Positions 56,104 through 64,000 of a DNA stretch of 64,000 nt are shown here, in pieces. The notes beneath the pieces were generated by a model. It saw only the letters and a program-made list of their open reading frames with translations, made no database searches and was not told the DNA's origin. A program made the position numbers and the translations under genes. The DNA is from Streptomyces wedmorensis (GTDB taxonomy: Bacteria; Actinomycetota; Actinomycetes; Streptomycetales; Streptomycetaceae): the NCBI RefSeq assembly GCF_000716445.1, contig NZ_JNWK01000005.1, forward strand, positions 186,001-250,000, read 5' to 3'. Within the stretch, counting starts at the first letter, position 1, and each line of letters begins with the position of its first letter.

Positions 56104-58161
56104 TCAGCAGATGCGGAGGCCCGCCACGGAGCCGCCGCCCGCTCCACCCGAGAGGTGGAGGACGCTGAGGTACACGTTGGTGTTGCCGCTGTCGTCGTCG
56201 GTGCGGGCGAACCAGCGGCTGGTGCGGCCGCCGTACGACTCCGTGCGGTCGAGGTCGACCTGGCAGAAGAAGGCGTGCGGGCCGGCGCCGACCGTGCCCA
56301 TCTCGCCGCCGTCGTAGCGGGTGGTCGTGGCACTCCGCAGGACCTGGCAGGTGGCGGAGGAGCCGGACGCGGCGCAGCCCGTGGCGGCGGGCGGCGGGGC
56401 CTGGGTGGTGGGCGCGGTCGTGGCGCCGCCGCCCTGGTCGCCGGTCGCGTTCGTGTCGCCCGTCGGAGCGGGGCCGCCGGGAACGCCCGGGGCCGTCGTG
56501 CCGCCCCCGGACGGGGCTCGCGTCCCGGAGCCGCCCGCCGCCGCGTCGCCGGACGCCGCGCCCGGGTCGGACCCACCGGCGCCGGCGCCGCCGCCCGCGT
56601 CCGCGCCGGGCGCCGGGCCGGAGGCCGACGGGCCCCCGGGGCCCGTCCCGACGGACGGCGAGGCCGTGCCGCTCGGCTTCCCCGAGGGCGGCGCGCTGCT
56701 GGTCCCCGGGGCCGGCACGCGCCCGGTGTCACCGCCGGACGCGGCGCCCCGCCCCCCGTCCTGCGAGGTGTCACCGGCCGCCCGGGCCCCGGGGTCGCCG
56801 TCCATGAGGGCGTACGTGATCCCCCCGCCCGCCAGCAGGACGGCGGCCACGGAGGCCGCCACCAGCACGCTCCCCCGGCGCGGCTTCGGCCCCGCGCGCC
56901 GCGCGGCCCGCCGGCCCGTACCCGGACCTTCGGAGGACCCGGTCCCGGGTACGGACGCGATCCCGGGTGCGGATGACGCGGCCCCTGGGACGGACACCGG
57001 CTCGGGCACGGGCACAGGAGGACCGAACCCCCCGCCGAGCGCCGCCGCACCGCCCGGAGGGGTGGGTACGGGAGCCGGGGGCGGGGTCTGCGCGGCCCCG
57101 GCTCCGGGGAACGGCTCGACGGAACCCGCGCCGGGGAACGACTCCACCGGGCCCGTGTACGGATCTCCGAAGCCCGCCACCGGCGCGGCGGCAGGTGCCG
57201 GGACCTCGGACGCCGGACCCGCCGGTACCGGACCTGCCTCCGGTGCCGGGACTCCCGGCGCCGGAGCCGCCGGTGCCGCGACTGCCGACTCCGGGCCCGC
57301 CAGTACGGCCGCCGCTGCTCCGGGTGCCGCGTCGGCCACCGCGCCGAGGAGCCGGGCCGCCTCGCGGGCGGTCGGGCGGAGGGCGGGGTCCTTGTCGAGG
57401 AGACGGAGCAGGACGGGGGCGAGGGGTCCGGCACGGCGGGGTTCCGGGAGCGGCTCGGTGACGATGGCCGCGAGCGTCGACCAGGTCGACGTACGGCGGA
57501 AGGGCGAGGCGCCCTCGACCGCCGCGTAGAGCGTGGCGCCCACGGCCCAGACGTCGGAGGCGGGGCCGGGGTCCTGCCCGCGGGCCCGCTCGGGGGCGAG
57601 GAAGTCGAGGGACCCGACGATCTCGCCGCTGCGGGTGAGGCGGGTCGCGGACCCGTCTCCCGGGTCCTCCATGGTCGCGATCCCGAAGTCGGTGAGGACG
57701 ATGCGGCCGGAGCGGTCGAGCAGGATGTTGCCGGGCTTCACGTCCCGGTGGAGCACGCCGACGTCGTGTGCGGCGGCCAGCGCCTCCAGGACGCCGGCGC
57801 CGATCCGGGCGGCGTCGGCGGCGTCGAGGGGGCCTTGTTCGCCGAGGACGTCGTCGAGGGAGGGCCCGTCGACGAGTTCCATGACGATGACCGGCCGGCC
57901 CTCGTGCTCGGTGACGTCGTGGACGGCGACCACTCCGGGGTGCCGGACCCGGGCGGCGGCGCGGGCCTCACGGGTCATCCGCAGGTGCAGGTCGGCCAGT
58001 TCGGGCGCGCCCGTGTCCGTGTAGGTACGGAGTTCCTTGACGGCCACCTCACGGCCGAGGACCTCGTCGACGGCCCTCCAGACGACTCCCATGCCTCCGC
58101 GCCCGAGTCGGCGCACGATTCTGTAGCGGCCGGCGAGCCGCCCGTTCTCCCCCGATGACAC
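56104..58161 (-). CDS. PknB-type Ser/Thr protein kinase, membrane-anchored
   Basis: This 685-aa protein starts with a full Hanks-type kinase domain: glycine loop LGRGGMGVVWRAVD, Lys in VAVKELRTY, catalytic HRDVKPGNILLD, and LTDFGIATME. A long Ala/Pro/Gly-rich linker contains one transmembrane helix (SVLVAASVAAVLLAGGGITYALM). The extracellular tail ends in a small domain with four cysteines (CAASGSSATCQVL, FFCQVDLDR, LRIC), probably disulfide-bonded. The GTG at 58161 fits the domain start. Sensor input is unknown; no PASTA repeats are present. Confidence 0.89.
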   Translation of the reverse strand: MSSGENGRLAGRYRIVRRLGRGGMGVVWRAVDEVLGREVAVKELRTYTDTGAPELADLHLRMTREARAAARVRHPGVVAVHDVTEHEGRPVIVMELVDGPSLDDVLGEQGPLDAADAARIGAGVLEALAAAHDVGVLHRDVKPGNILLDRSGRIVLTDFGIATMEDPGDGSATRLTRSGEIVGSLDFLAPERARGQDPGPASDVWAVGATLYAAVEGASPFRRTSTWSTLAAIVTEPLPEPRRAGPLAPVLLRLLDKDPALRPTAREAARLLGAVADAAPGAAAAVLAGPESAVAAPAAPAPGVPAPEAGPVPAGPASEVPAPAAAPVAGFGDPYTGPVESFPGAGSVEPFPGAGAAQTPPPAPVPTPPGGAAALGGGFGPPVPVPEPVSVPGAASSAPGIASVPGTGSSEGPGTGRRAARRAGPKPRRGSVLVAASVAAVLLAGGGITYALMDGDPGARAAGDTSQDGGRGAASGGDTGRVPAPGTSSAPPSGKPSGTASPSVGTGPGGPSASGPAPGADAGGGAGAGGSDPGAASGDAAAGGSGTRAPSGGGTTAPGVPGGPAPTGDTNATGDQGGGATTAPTTQAPPPAATGCAASGSSATCQVLRSATTTRYDGGEMGTVGAGPHAFFCQVDLDRTESYGGRTSRWFARTDDDSGNTNVYLSVLHLSGGAGGGSVAGLRIC

Positions 58162-58262
58162 CGCTGCCCCGTTCCCCTGTCGAGCATGTGCGCGAGTGCG
58201 CGTGAACTCGTACAGGGTACGGGGCAGTTGGCTGGATCGTGTCCCTTATCTGATCTTCGTGC

Positions 58263-59552
58263 CTACTCGGCGGAGGCGGTGAGGTCGCCGCGCCGCGGGG
58301 CGGCGAAGCGGTCGAGGGCGGCGCGGGTCATGCCGGTGAGGGCGTCGACCTCGGCGGTGTCGAGGGCGCCGCAGTCGATGCCGCGCAGCAGGTAGGAGCT
58401 GAGGGCCTTGGCGGTGGCGGGCTCGTCCATGACGTCGCCGCCGGCGTGGTTGGCGTAGGCGGAGAGGCGCTTGGCGGCGGCCTCGAAGCCCTCGCGGTAG
58501 AAGGCGAAGACGGCGGCGTAGCGGGTGGGGATGTGGCCGGGGTGCATGTCCCAGCCCTGGTAGTACGCGCGGGCGAGGGCGCGGCGGGTGAGGCCGTAGT
58601 GCAGGCGCCAGGCCTCGTGGACGTGCTCGGTGGAGCCGACGGGGAGGACGTTGGTGGAGCCGTCGGAGACGCGGACGCCGGTGCCGGCGGCGGCGACCTG
58701 CATGATCGCCTTGGCGTGGTCCGCGGCCGGGTGGTCGCTCGCCTGGTAGGCGGCGGAGACGCCGAGGCAGGCGCTGTAGTCGAAGGTGCCGTAGTGCAGT
58801 CCGGTGGCGCGGCCCTCGGCGGCACCGATCATGCGGGCGACGGCGGCGGTGCCGTCGGTGGCGAGGATGGACTGGCTGGTCTCGATCTGGATCTCGAAGC
58901 CCAGGCGTCCGGCGTCGAGGCCGTGGGCCTTCTCGAAGGCCTCCAGCAGGCGGACGAAGGCGGAGACCTGCTCGGGGTAGGTCACCTTGGGCAGGGTGAG
59001 GACGAGGCCGTCGGGGAGGCCGCCGTTCTCCAGGAGGCCGGTGAGGAAGACGTCGGTGGTGCGGATGCCGCGGTCGCGTACGGCGGACTCCATGCACTTC
59101 ATGCGGATGCCCATGTAGGGGGCCGCGGTTCCGTTCGCGTACGCCTCCGAGATCAGGCGGGCGGCGCGGGCCGCGTCCTGGTCCTCGTCCTGACCGGCGT
59201 AGCCGTCCTCGAAGTCGACGCGGAGGTCTTCGACGGGTTCGCGCTCCAGCTTGGCCCGTACGCGGCCGTAGACGTCCTCGGCGAGGTCGTCGGAGAGGCC
59301 GAGGACGGCGGCGAAGGAGGCGGCGTCCGGGGCGTGCTCGTCGAGGGCGGCGAGGGCCTGGTCGCCCCAGGAGCGGATCGTTCCGGCGTCGAAGACGTTG
59401 CCGGGGACGTAGACGGTGTGGACGGGCTGCCGGGTGCCGGGGTCTCCCGGGTAGCGCCGGTCCAGCTCGGCGTCCACCGCCGCGAGGGAGGCGCTGATGC
59501 CCTCGCTGACCGCGCCCGCGAGGCTCGTCGACACCTTCTCCTGCTGACCCAT
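58263..59552 (-). CDS. HpcH/HpaI aldolase/citrate-lyase-like protein (DUF6986)
   Basis: This 429-aa protein resembles the HpcH/HpaI-like TIM-barrel family in Streptomyces (DUF6986 by memory). Motifs include VHTVYVPGNVFDAGTIRSWG, VDFEDGYAGQDEDQDAARAA, YMGIRMKCMESAVRDRGIRT, LTLPKVTYPEQV and FEIQIETSQSILATDG, with a likely metal-binding Glu/Asp pair. It could be a malate-synthase- or aldolase-like C-C lyase. ATG 59552 (MGQQEKV) is favoured by GGAGG 7 nt upstream. Upstream is an imperfect palindrome near 59591, perhaps an IclR/GntR operator. True reaction unknown. Confidence 0.8.
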   Translation of the reverse strand: MGQQEKVSTSLAGAVSEGISASLAAVDAELDRRYPGDPGTRQPVHTVYVPGNVFDAGTIRSWGDQALAALDEHAPDAASFAAVLGLSDDLAEDVYGRVRAKLEREPVEDLRVDFEDGYAGQDEDQDAARAARLISEAYANGTAAPYMGIRMKCMESAVRDRGIRTTDVFLTGLLENGGLPDGLVLTLPKVTYPEQVSAFVRLLEAFEKAHGLDAGRLGFEIQIETSQSILATDGTAAVARMIGAAEGRATGLHYGTFDYSACLGVSAAYQASDHPAADHAKAIMQVAAAGTGVRVSDGSTNVLPVGSTEHVHEAWRLHYGLTRRALARAYYQGWDMHPGHIPTRYAAVFAFYREGFEAAAKRLSAYANHAGGDVMDEPATAKALSSYLLRGIDCGALDTAEVDALTGMTRAALDRFAAPRRGDLTASAE

Positions 59553-59590
59553 CCTGCATCCTCCTGTTTTCCGCTGCACGGAATCAACAA

Positions 59591-59602
59591 TCCGTATAGC
59601 GA
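59591..59602. promoter_or_regulatory. Imperfect palindrome upstream of lyase gene
   Basis: TCCGTATAGCGA (59591-59602) is a partial dyad in an AT-richer stretch about 39 nt before the lyase start. It may be a regulator site, for example of an IclR-type protein, but the symmetry is only moderate. Confidence 0.3.
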
Positions 59603-59647
59603 AGTTAGTAGGCGGTCGGGACCTGAGTCAATGGTTGTCCGAAACGG

Positions 59648-59687
59648 CCGGGGGCCGCACGGCGACAGATCGCCGTGCGGCCCCCGG
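59648..59687. terminator. Strong hairpin terminator after etfA
   Basis: A 17-bp perfect inverted repeat (59648-59664 and 59671-59687) with loop ACAGAT lies 22 nt beyond the end of the minus-strand etfA gene. It should end the etfBA transcript. Confidence 0.8.
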
Positions 59688-59708
59688 GACCGACAGAACC
59701 GCAGGTCA

Positions 59709-60671
<963 letters not shown>

Positions 60672-60736
60672 GGGACTTCAATCTCCTGCGAACGGAAAGG
60701 GGACGGCCTGAGGGGACAGAGCGGCTCGCGGGAGCC

Positions 60737-61522
60737 TTAGATGAACTTCTGGCTCGCGAGGAACTCGGCGAGCTGCTTGCCGCCCTCGCCCTCGTCCTTG
60801 ACGATCGTGCCCGCGGTACGCGCCGGACGCTCGGCGGCGGAGTCGACGGCGGTCCACGCGCCGGCCAGGCCGACCTCGTCCGCGTCGATGTCCAGGTCGT
60901 CGAGCTCCAGGGACTCCACCGGCTTCTTCTTGGCGGCCATGATGCCCTTGAAGGACGGGTAGCGCGCCTCGCCCGACTGGTCGGTCACGGACACGACGGC
61001 CGGGAGGGACGCCTCGAGCTGCTCGGAGGCGCTGTCGCCGTCGCGACGGCCCTTCACGACGCCGTCCTCGATCGAGACCTCGGAGAGCAGGGTGACCTGC
61101 GGGACGCCCAGACGCTCGGCGAGGATGGCCGGGAGGACACCCATGGTGCCGTCGGTGGAGGCCATGCCGGCGATGACGACGTCGTAGCCGGTCTTCTCGA
61201 TCGCCTTGGCCAGCACGAGCGAGGTGCCCATGACGTCGGTGCCGTGCAGGTCGTCGTCCTCGACGTGGACGGCCTTGTCGGCGCCCATGGAGAGCGCCTT
61301 GCGGAGCGCGTCCTTGGCGTCCTCGGGGCCGACCGTGAGGACGGTGACCTCGGCGTCGTCGGCCTCTTCGGCGATCTGCAGGGCCTGCTCGACCGCGTAC
61401 TCGTCGAGCTCCGACAGCAGGCCGTCGACGTCGTCGCGGTCGACGGTCAGGTCATCGGCGAAGTGCCGGTCGCCGGTGGCGTCGGGCACGTACTTCACAC
61501 AGACAACGATCCTCAAGCTCAC
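60737..61522 (-). CDS. etfB: Electron transfer flavoprotein subunit beta
   Basis: This 261-aa AMP-binding subunit shows LRIVVCVKYVPDATGDR, EYAVEQALQIAEE, VTVLTVGPEDAKDALRKALSMGADKAVHV and the beta-subunit signature VPQVTLLSEVSIEDG ... LPAVVSVTDQSGEARYPSFKGIMAAKKK. GTG 61522 has AGGAG 7-8 nt upstream. It is the first gene of etfBA. Two palindromic elements 22 nt apart sit about 104-136 nt upstream and may serve a fatty-acid-metabolism regulator. Confidence 0.95.
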   Translation of the reverse strand: MSLRIVVCVKYVPDATGDRHFADDLTVDRDDVDGLLSELDEYAVEQALQIAEEADDAEVTVLTVGPEDAKDALRKALSMGADKAVHVEDDDLHGTDVMGTSLVLAKAIEKTGYDVVIAGMASTDGTMGVLPAILAERLGVPQVTLLSEVSIEDGVVKGRRDGDSASEQLEASLPAVVSVTDQSGEARYPSFKGIMAAKKKPVESLELDDLDIDADEVGLAGAWTAVDSAAERPARTAGTIVKDEGEGGKQLAEFLASQKFI

Positions 61523-61625
61523 GCCGGCTCTCCTACTGCATCGTGATAACTGGGCTGCTGCTCGCAGCATAGGCGCCTGAAGGGCGGGTTTCCGGTCGGG
61601 GCGCCGGGCGCCCCGACCGAAATAT

Positions 61626-61658
61626 TACTCGTCAGTACACCCAGTCCGTTACCAGTAA
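61626..61658. promoter_or_regulatory. Paired palindromes upstream of etfBA
   Basis: TACTcgtcAGTA (61626-61637) and TTACcaGTAA (61649-61658) have centres 22 nt apart in the etfB upstream region. Such TetR-like sites often control fatty-acid degradation genes in actinobacteria. Confidence 0.4.
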
Positions 61659-61716
61659 GCAAGCGCTCAGCTATGTGATCTGGCCAACGCACGGTGAAGA
61701 GGCGGGTACGGAACCC

Positions 61717-62268
61717 TCAGTCGCGCAGCGCGTTGAAGCGCCCGTGGTGGTACAGGAGCGGCCGGCCCGCCCCGTCGGGGTCCCCGGCGACGGCCTGCGC
61801 GATCACGATCCGGTGGTCCCCGGCCGGCACCCGGGCCACGACCCGGCACACCAGCCAGGCGAGTACGCCGTCGAGCACCGGCACGCCCTCGGGACCGATG
61901 CTCCAGCGGGTCCCCTCGCCGAACCGGTCGGCGCCGCTCCGGGCGAAGGTGGAGGCCAGCTCCTGCTGGTGCTCGCCGAGTATGTGGACGCCGACGAACT
62001 CGGCCTCGGAGAGCACGGGCCAGCTGGACGAGGAGGTGCCCACGCCGAAGGAGACCAGCGGGGGTTCGGCGGCGACGGAGTTGAGCGAGGTCGCGGTGAA
62101 GCCGACGGGACGCTCACCGTGCGCGGTGATCACCGCCACACCGGCGGCGTGCCTGCGGAAGACGGAGCGGAGCAGATCGGGAGAGGCCTGCCGGGGTGCG
62201 CCGATCGTGGGCACCGCGCGGAGCTCGGGCGAAACCGTCATGGAGTTGTCCTTCTGCGAGGGCGGCAT
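61717..62268 (-). CDS. Flavin reductase family (FMN-binding) protein
   Basis: This 183-aa protein is a flavin reductase-like FMN-binding split barrel: LLRSVFRRHAAGVAVITAHGERPVGFTATSLNSVAAEPPLVSFGV, HILGEHQQELASTFARSGADRF and a C-terminal HRIVIAQAVAG. Such enzymes supply reduced FMN to monooxygenases, for example in sulfonate use. Start may be ATG 62268 (MPPSQKDNSMT) or ATG 62241 (MTVSPELRAV); both have AAGGA about 7-8 nt upstream. A 26-aa leader peptide ORF lies immediately upstream, typical of sulfur-regulated actinobacterial genes. Confidence 0.85.
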   Translation of the reverse strand: MPPSQKDNSMTVSPELRAVPTIGAPRQASPDLLRSVFRRHAAGVAVITAHGERPVGFTATSLNSVAAEPPLVSFGVGTSSSSWPVLSEAEFVGVHILGEHQQELASTFARSGADRFGEGTRWSIGPEGVPVLDGVLAWLVCRVVARVPAGDHRIVIAQAVAGDPDGAGRPLLYHHGRFNALRD

Positions 62269-62287
62269 GAGGGAGGTCCTTGGGTGG

Positions 62288-62368
62288 TCAGACACCCGGA
62301 CAGCGCGCACTCGCGTTGCGGGCCAGGTCCACGTGGACGCGGCCGTAGAGAAGGAGTTCTATGGGCAC
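62288..62368 (-). CDS. 26-aa leader peptide upstream of flavin reductase
   Basis: A GTG-started minus-strand ORF of 26 residues ends 19 nt before the flavin reductase start. Its middle and end, GRVHVDLARNASARCPGV, match the pattern of the small actinobacterial leader peptides (a basic residue, HVDL, R, then a late Cys and stop) that precede sulfur-metabolism genes. Such ORFs are thought to sense cysteine supply through translation. It is too short for usual gene calling. No strong ribosome site is visible. Role in controlling the flavin reductase is inferred. Confidence 0.68.
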   Translation of the reverse strand: MPIELLLYGRVHVDLARNASARCPGV

Positions 62369-62505
62369 CCCGTCAGGGTGACGATCGTTGGCGGGTGCAG
62401 TCAAGTGCGTACCGCAATATGGGAGAAGCGTCACCGCGTCAGATGAGGCATGGCCCCGGTCCCCTCGAAGCGGGCGACGGAGCCCTCCGAACGCGTGGCG
62501 GCGCG

Positions 62506-62817
62506 TCAGACCGCCTGCCCCAGCGCGGCGATGACGTCCACCCTGCGGGGCTGGCCGGAGGCCCGGCGGACCACGCGGCCCGCCCCGTCGAGGACGAGCA
62601 CGGTGGGGGTCCTGGCGATGCCCAGCTCGCGCACGAGATCGAGCCGTTCCTCGGCGTCGATCTCCACGTGCCCCACGCCGGGCACCATCGCGGCGACCTC
62701 GGCGAGGGTGCGGCGGGTGGCCCGGCAGGGCTGGCAGAAGGCGGTCGAGAACTGGACGAGCGTGGCCCGCTCCCCCAGTTCGGCGCCGAGCGCCTCCGGC
62801 CCCAGGATCTCGCCCAT
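62506..62817 (-). CDS. Thioredoxin-like protein
   Basis: This 103-aa protein has the thioredoxin fold with the redox motif in QFSTAFCQPCRATRRTL (CQPC rather than CGPC) and the cis-Pro region IARTPTVLVLDGAGRVVRRASG. Length equals minimal thioredoxin. It lies upstream of the flavin reductase and its leader peptide on the same strand but 138 nt away, so co-transcription is uncertain. A role in thiol/disulfide exchange or sulfur metabolism is plausible. Confidence 0.86.
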   Translation of the reverse strand: MGEILGPEALGAELGERATLVQFSTAFCQPCRATRRTLAEVAAMVPGVGHVEIDAEERLDLVRELGIARTPTVLVLDGAGRVVRRASGQPRRVDVIAALGQAV

Positions 62818-63039
62818 CGTCTCTTCCCTTCCGTCCCCGTCACCGGGTGCAGCGTCGCACGGCGGCGTTCGATTCCCGCCACGGCCACCGCGAGTGACGA
62901 GAATCTCCCTGTACGAAGCCGCCTGGACTGGTCACGGGGCCCCACATGGGGCACGATCTGCCCAAAGCCGAAAACCTACGGCCGCGTAACTTCGCCGGGA
63001 GCACCCGCTCCGGGCACACGAAGAAGAGGTTCCTCTCCG

Positions 63040-63765
63040 ATGGCAGAACTCGTCTATCGACCGGTCGTCGGCGCCGCTCTGACCCTGTTCAAGGCGCTCG
63101 ACCTGAAGATCGACACCCAGGGTTCGGAGCACATCCCCCGGACGGGAGGCGCCGTGCTCGTGAGCAATCACATCAGCTACCTGGACTTCATCTTCACCGG
63201 CCTCGCGGCCCTGCCGCAGAAGCGTCTGGTCCGCTTCATGGCGAAGGACTCCGTCTTCCGGCACAAGGTCTCGGGTCCGCTCATGCGCGGCATGAAGCAC
63301 ATCCCCGTCGACCGCTCGCAGGGCGAGCACGCCTACCAGCACGCCCTCGAGTCCCTCCGGGCCGGCGAGATCGTCGGCGTCTTCCCCGAGGCGACCATCT
63401 CCCAGTCGTTCACGCTCAAGGGCTTCAAGACGGGCGCCGCGCGCCTCGCCCAGGAGGCCGGCGTGCCGCTGATCCCGATGGCGCTGTGGGGCACCCAGCG
63501 GGTGTGGACCAAGGGCCGTCCGCGGAACTTCAAGCGCAGCCACATCCCCGTGACGATCCGCGTCGGCGAGCCCCTCGAGGCCCCTGCCGACCAGTACGCC
63601 GGCGCCATCACCCGGCGCCTGCGCGAGCGCGTCCAGGAGCTCCTCGAGGCCGCCCAGCGCGCCTACCCGGTCCGCCCCAAGGACGCGAGCGACACCTGGT
63701 GGGTCCCCGCCCACCTCGGCGGGACGGCTCCGACGCCGGAGCAGGTCAAGGCCACCGAGAAGTAG
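63040..63765 (+). CDS. 1-acyl-sn-glycerol-3-phosphate acyltransferase family
   Basis: This 241-aa PlsC-type acyltransferase contains the catalytic NHxxxxD block (LVSNHISYLDFIFTG), the acceptor-binding FPEAT motif (VGVFPEATISQSF) and the VPLIPMALWG strand, as in lysophosphatidate acyltransferases that make phosphatidic acid. ATG 63040 has AAGAGG about 10 nt upstream. Only weak hydrophobicity is seen at the N-terminus (VVGAALTLFKAL), so it is probably membrane-associated. Followed by a tandem 27-bp repeat. Confidence 0.88.
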   Translation: MAELVYRPVVGAALTLFKALDLKIDTQGSEHIPRTGGAVLVSNHISYLDFIFTGLAALPQKRLVRFMAKDSVFRHKVSGPLMRGMKHIPVDRSQGEHAYQHALESLRAGEIVGVFPEATISQSFTLKGFKTGAARLAQEAGVPLIPMALWGTQRVWTKGRPRNFKRSHIPVTIRVGEPLEAPADQYAGAITRRLRERVQELLEAAQRAYPVRPKDASDTWWVPAHLGGTAPTPEQVKATEK

Positions 63766-63771
63766 GCCCGG

Positions 63772-63833
63772 GGCGGGCGCGAGACGGCCCCGGCGTTCGG
63801 GCCCGAGGCGGGCGCGAGACGACCCCGGCGTTC
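63772..63833. repeat. Tandem direct repeat, 27 bp, period 35
   Basis: A 27-nt unit occurs at 63772-63798 and 63807-63833, identical at 26 of 27 positions (starting GGCGGGCGCGAGACG). It lies between two convergent genes, and the second copy runs into the stop codon of the minus-strand gene. Possibly a duplicated terminator segment. Confidence 0.6.
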
Positions 63834-64000
63834 AGAGCTCCGTCGGGAGCGTCCGCCACAGGTGCGGGCGGTCCCTGGCGGCCTTCAGGGCGGCCAGGAC
63901 CGCCGGGTGCGGCGCGGTGAGGAGTTCCGGGTAGTCCACCTCGCCGAGCTCCGGCCGTACGGTCCAGGCGAGCTGCTCCTTCTCCACCGAGAACCGGGCG
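63832..64000 (-). CDS. Partial hypothetical protein (C-terminus only)
   Basis: A minus-strand frame is open from the right window edge to a TGA at 63832-63834, giving the last 55 residues, with KEQLAWTVRPELGEVDY and ending RPHLWRTLPTEL. Codon use looks genuine. The start and most of the protein lie outside the window and no family could be assigned. Confidence 0.55.
   Translation of the reverse strand, partial: ARFSVEKEQLAWTVRPELGEVDYPELLTAPHPAVLAALKAARDRPHLWRTLPTEL

Overview
The window is very high-GC DNA with the hallmarks of a Streptomyces (or close actinomycete) chromosome: GC-biased third codon positions, many GTG starts, ATGA/GTGA gene overlaps, F420/MOSC/SHOCT/DUF4865/SARP families, and a single TTA codon placed in a pathway regulator. 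No rRNA, tRNA, CRISPR array, transposase or integrase was found.

The centrepiece is a clavam-type (bicyclic beta-lactam) biosynthetic locus at about 2.5-21.3 kb, bounded by hairpin terminators at 2529-2563 and 21287-21324. Its core operon (8185-14643, + strand) encodes carboxyethylarginine synthase (ceaS), beta-lactam synthetase (bls), an ATP-grasp ligase, proclavaminate amidinohydrolase (pah) and clavaminate synthase (cas), with all recognisable catalytic residues intact. Together they should convert glyceraldehyde-3-phosphate plus L-arginine to clavaminic acid. Divergent from ceaS is a fully coupled operon (8049-2578, - strand): a FemAB/BioF2-like acyltransferase, two OppA-like peptide-binding proteins without signal peptides, and a tandem-GNAT protein. 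These resemble the orf14/orf15/orf16/oppA1 group of the clavulanic acid cluster. To the right lie an MFS exporter and a SARP regulator (coupled, - strand), an UlaG-like metallo-hydrolase, a second MFS exporter and a second ATP-grasp ligase. The clavulanate late genes (clavaldehyde dehydrogenase, P450, ferredoxin, ornithine acetyltransferase, claR, pbpA, class A beta-lactamase-like orf12) are all absent, and an ATP-grasp gene sits inside the core operon. I infer a variant pathway that stops at, or branches from, clavaminic acid and makes an aminoacyl/peptidyl clavam. SARP-type heptamer repeats lie in the ceaS divergent promoter and in front of the SARP gene, and the SARP gene carries a TTA codon (bldA dependence).

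Left of the cluster are a partial membrane protein, a glutamate racemase-like gene and an HpnB-like glycosyltransferase. Right of it (21.5-24.1 kb) is an MFS / HbpS-GlcG / aldo-keto reductase cassette, then ordinary chromosomal genes: DUF6643, MOSC, Rv1733c-like, a beta-helix-AAA ATPase fusion, a membrane alpha/beta-hydrolase, DeoR, three SRPBCC proteins, a Cds1-type PLP enzyme, an RsbW-like ATPase, RibD-like, AraC, SHOCT, TetR, DUF4865, a methyltransferase, a frameshifted LLM flavoenzyme, a ROK repressor, MFS, a DinB/MDMPI protein, a two-component pair, TetR/F420 oxidoreductase, a geranylgeranyl reductase-like enzyme, an M20 peptidase, an MBL-fold protein, a kinase-NUDIX fusion, ROK kinase/LacI, a Ser/Thr kinase, an HpcH/HpaI-like lyase, etfBA, a flavin reductase with a tiny upstream leader peptide, a thioredoxin-like protein and an acyltransferase. 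Many of these genes have a -10-like hexamer 6-7 nt before the start codon, suggesting leaderless mRNAs.
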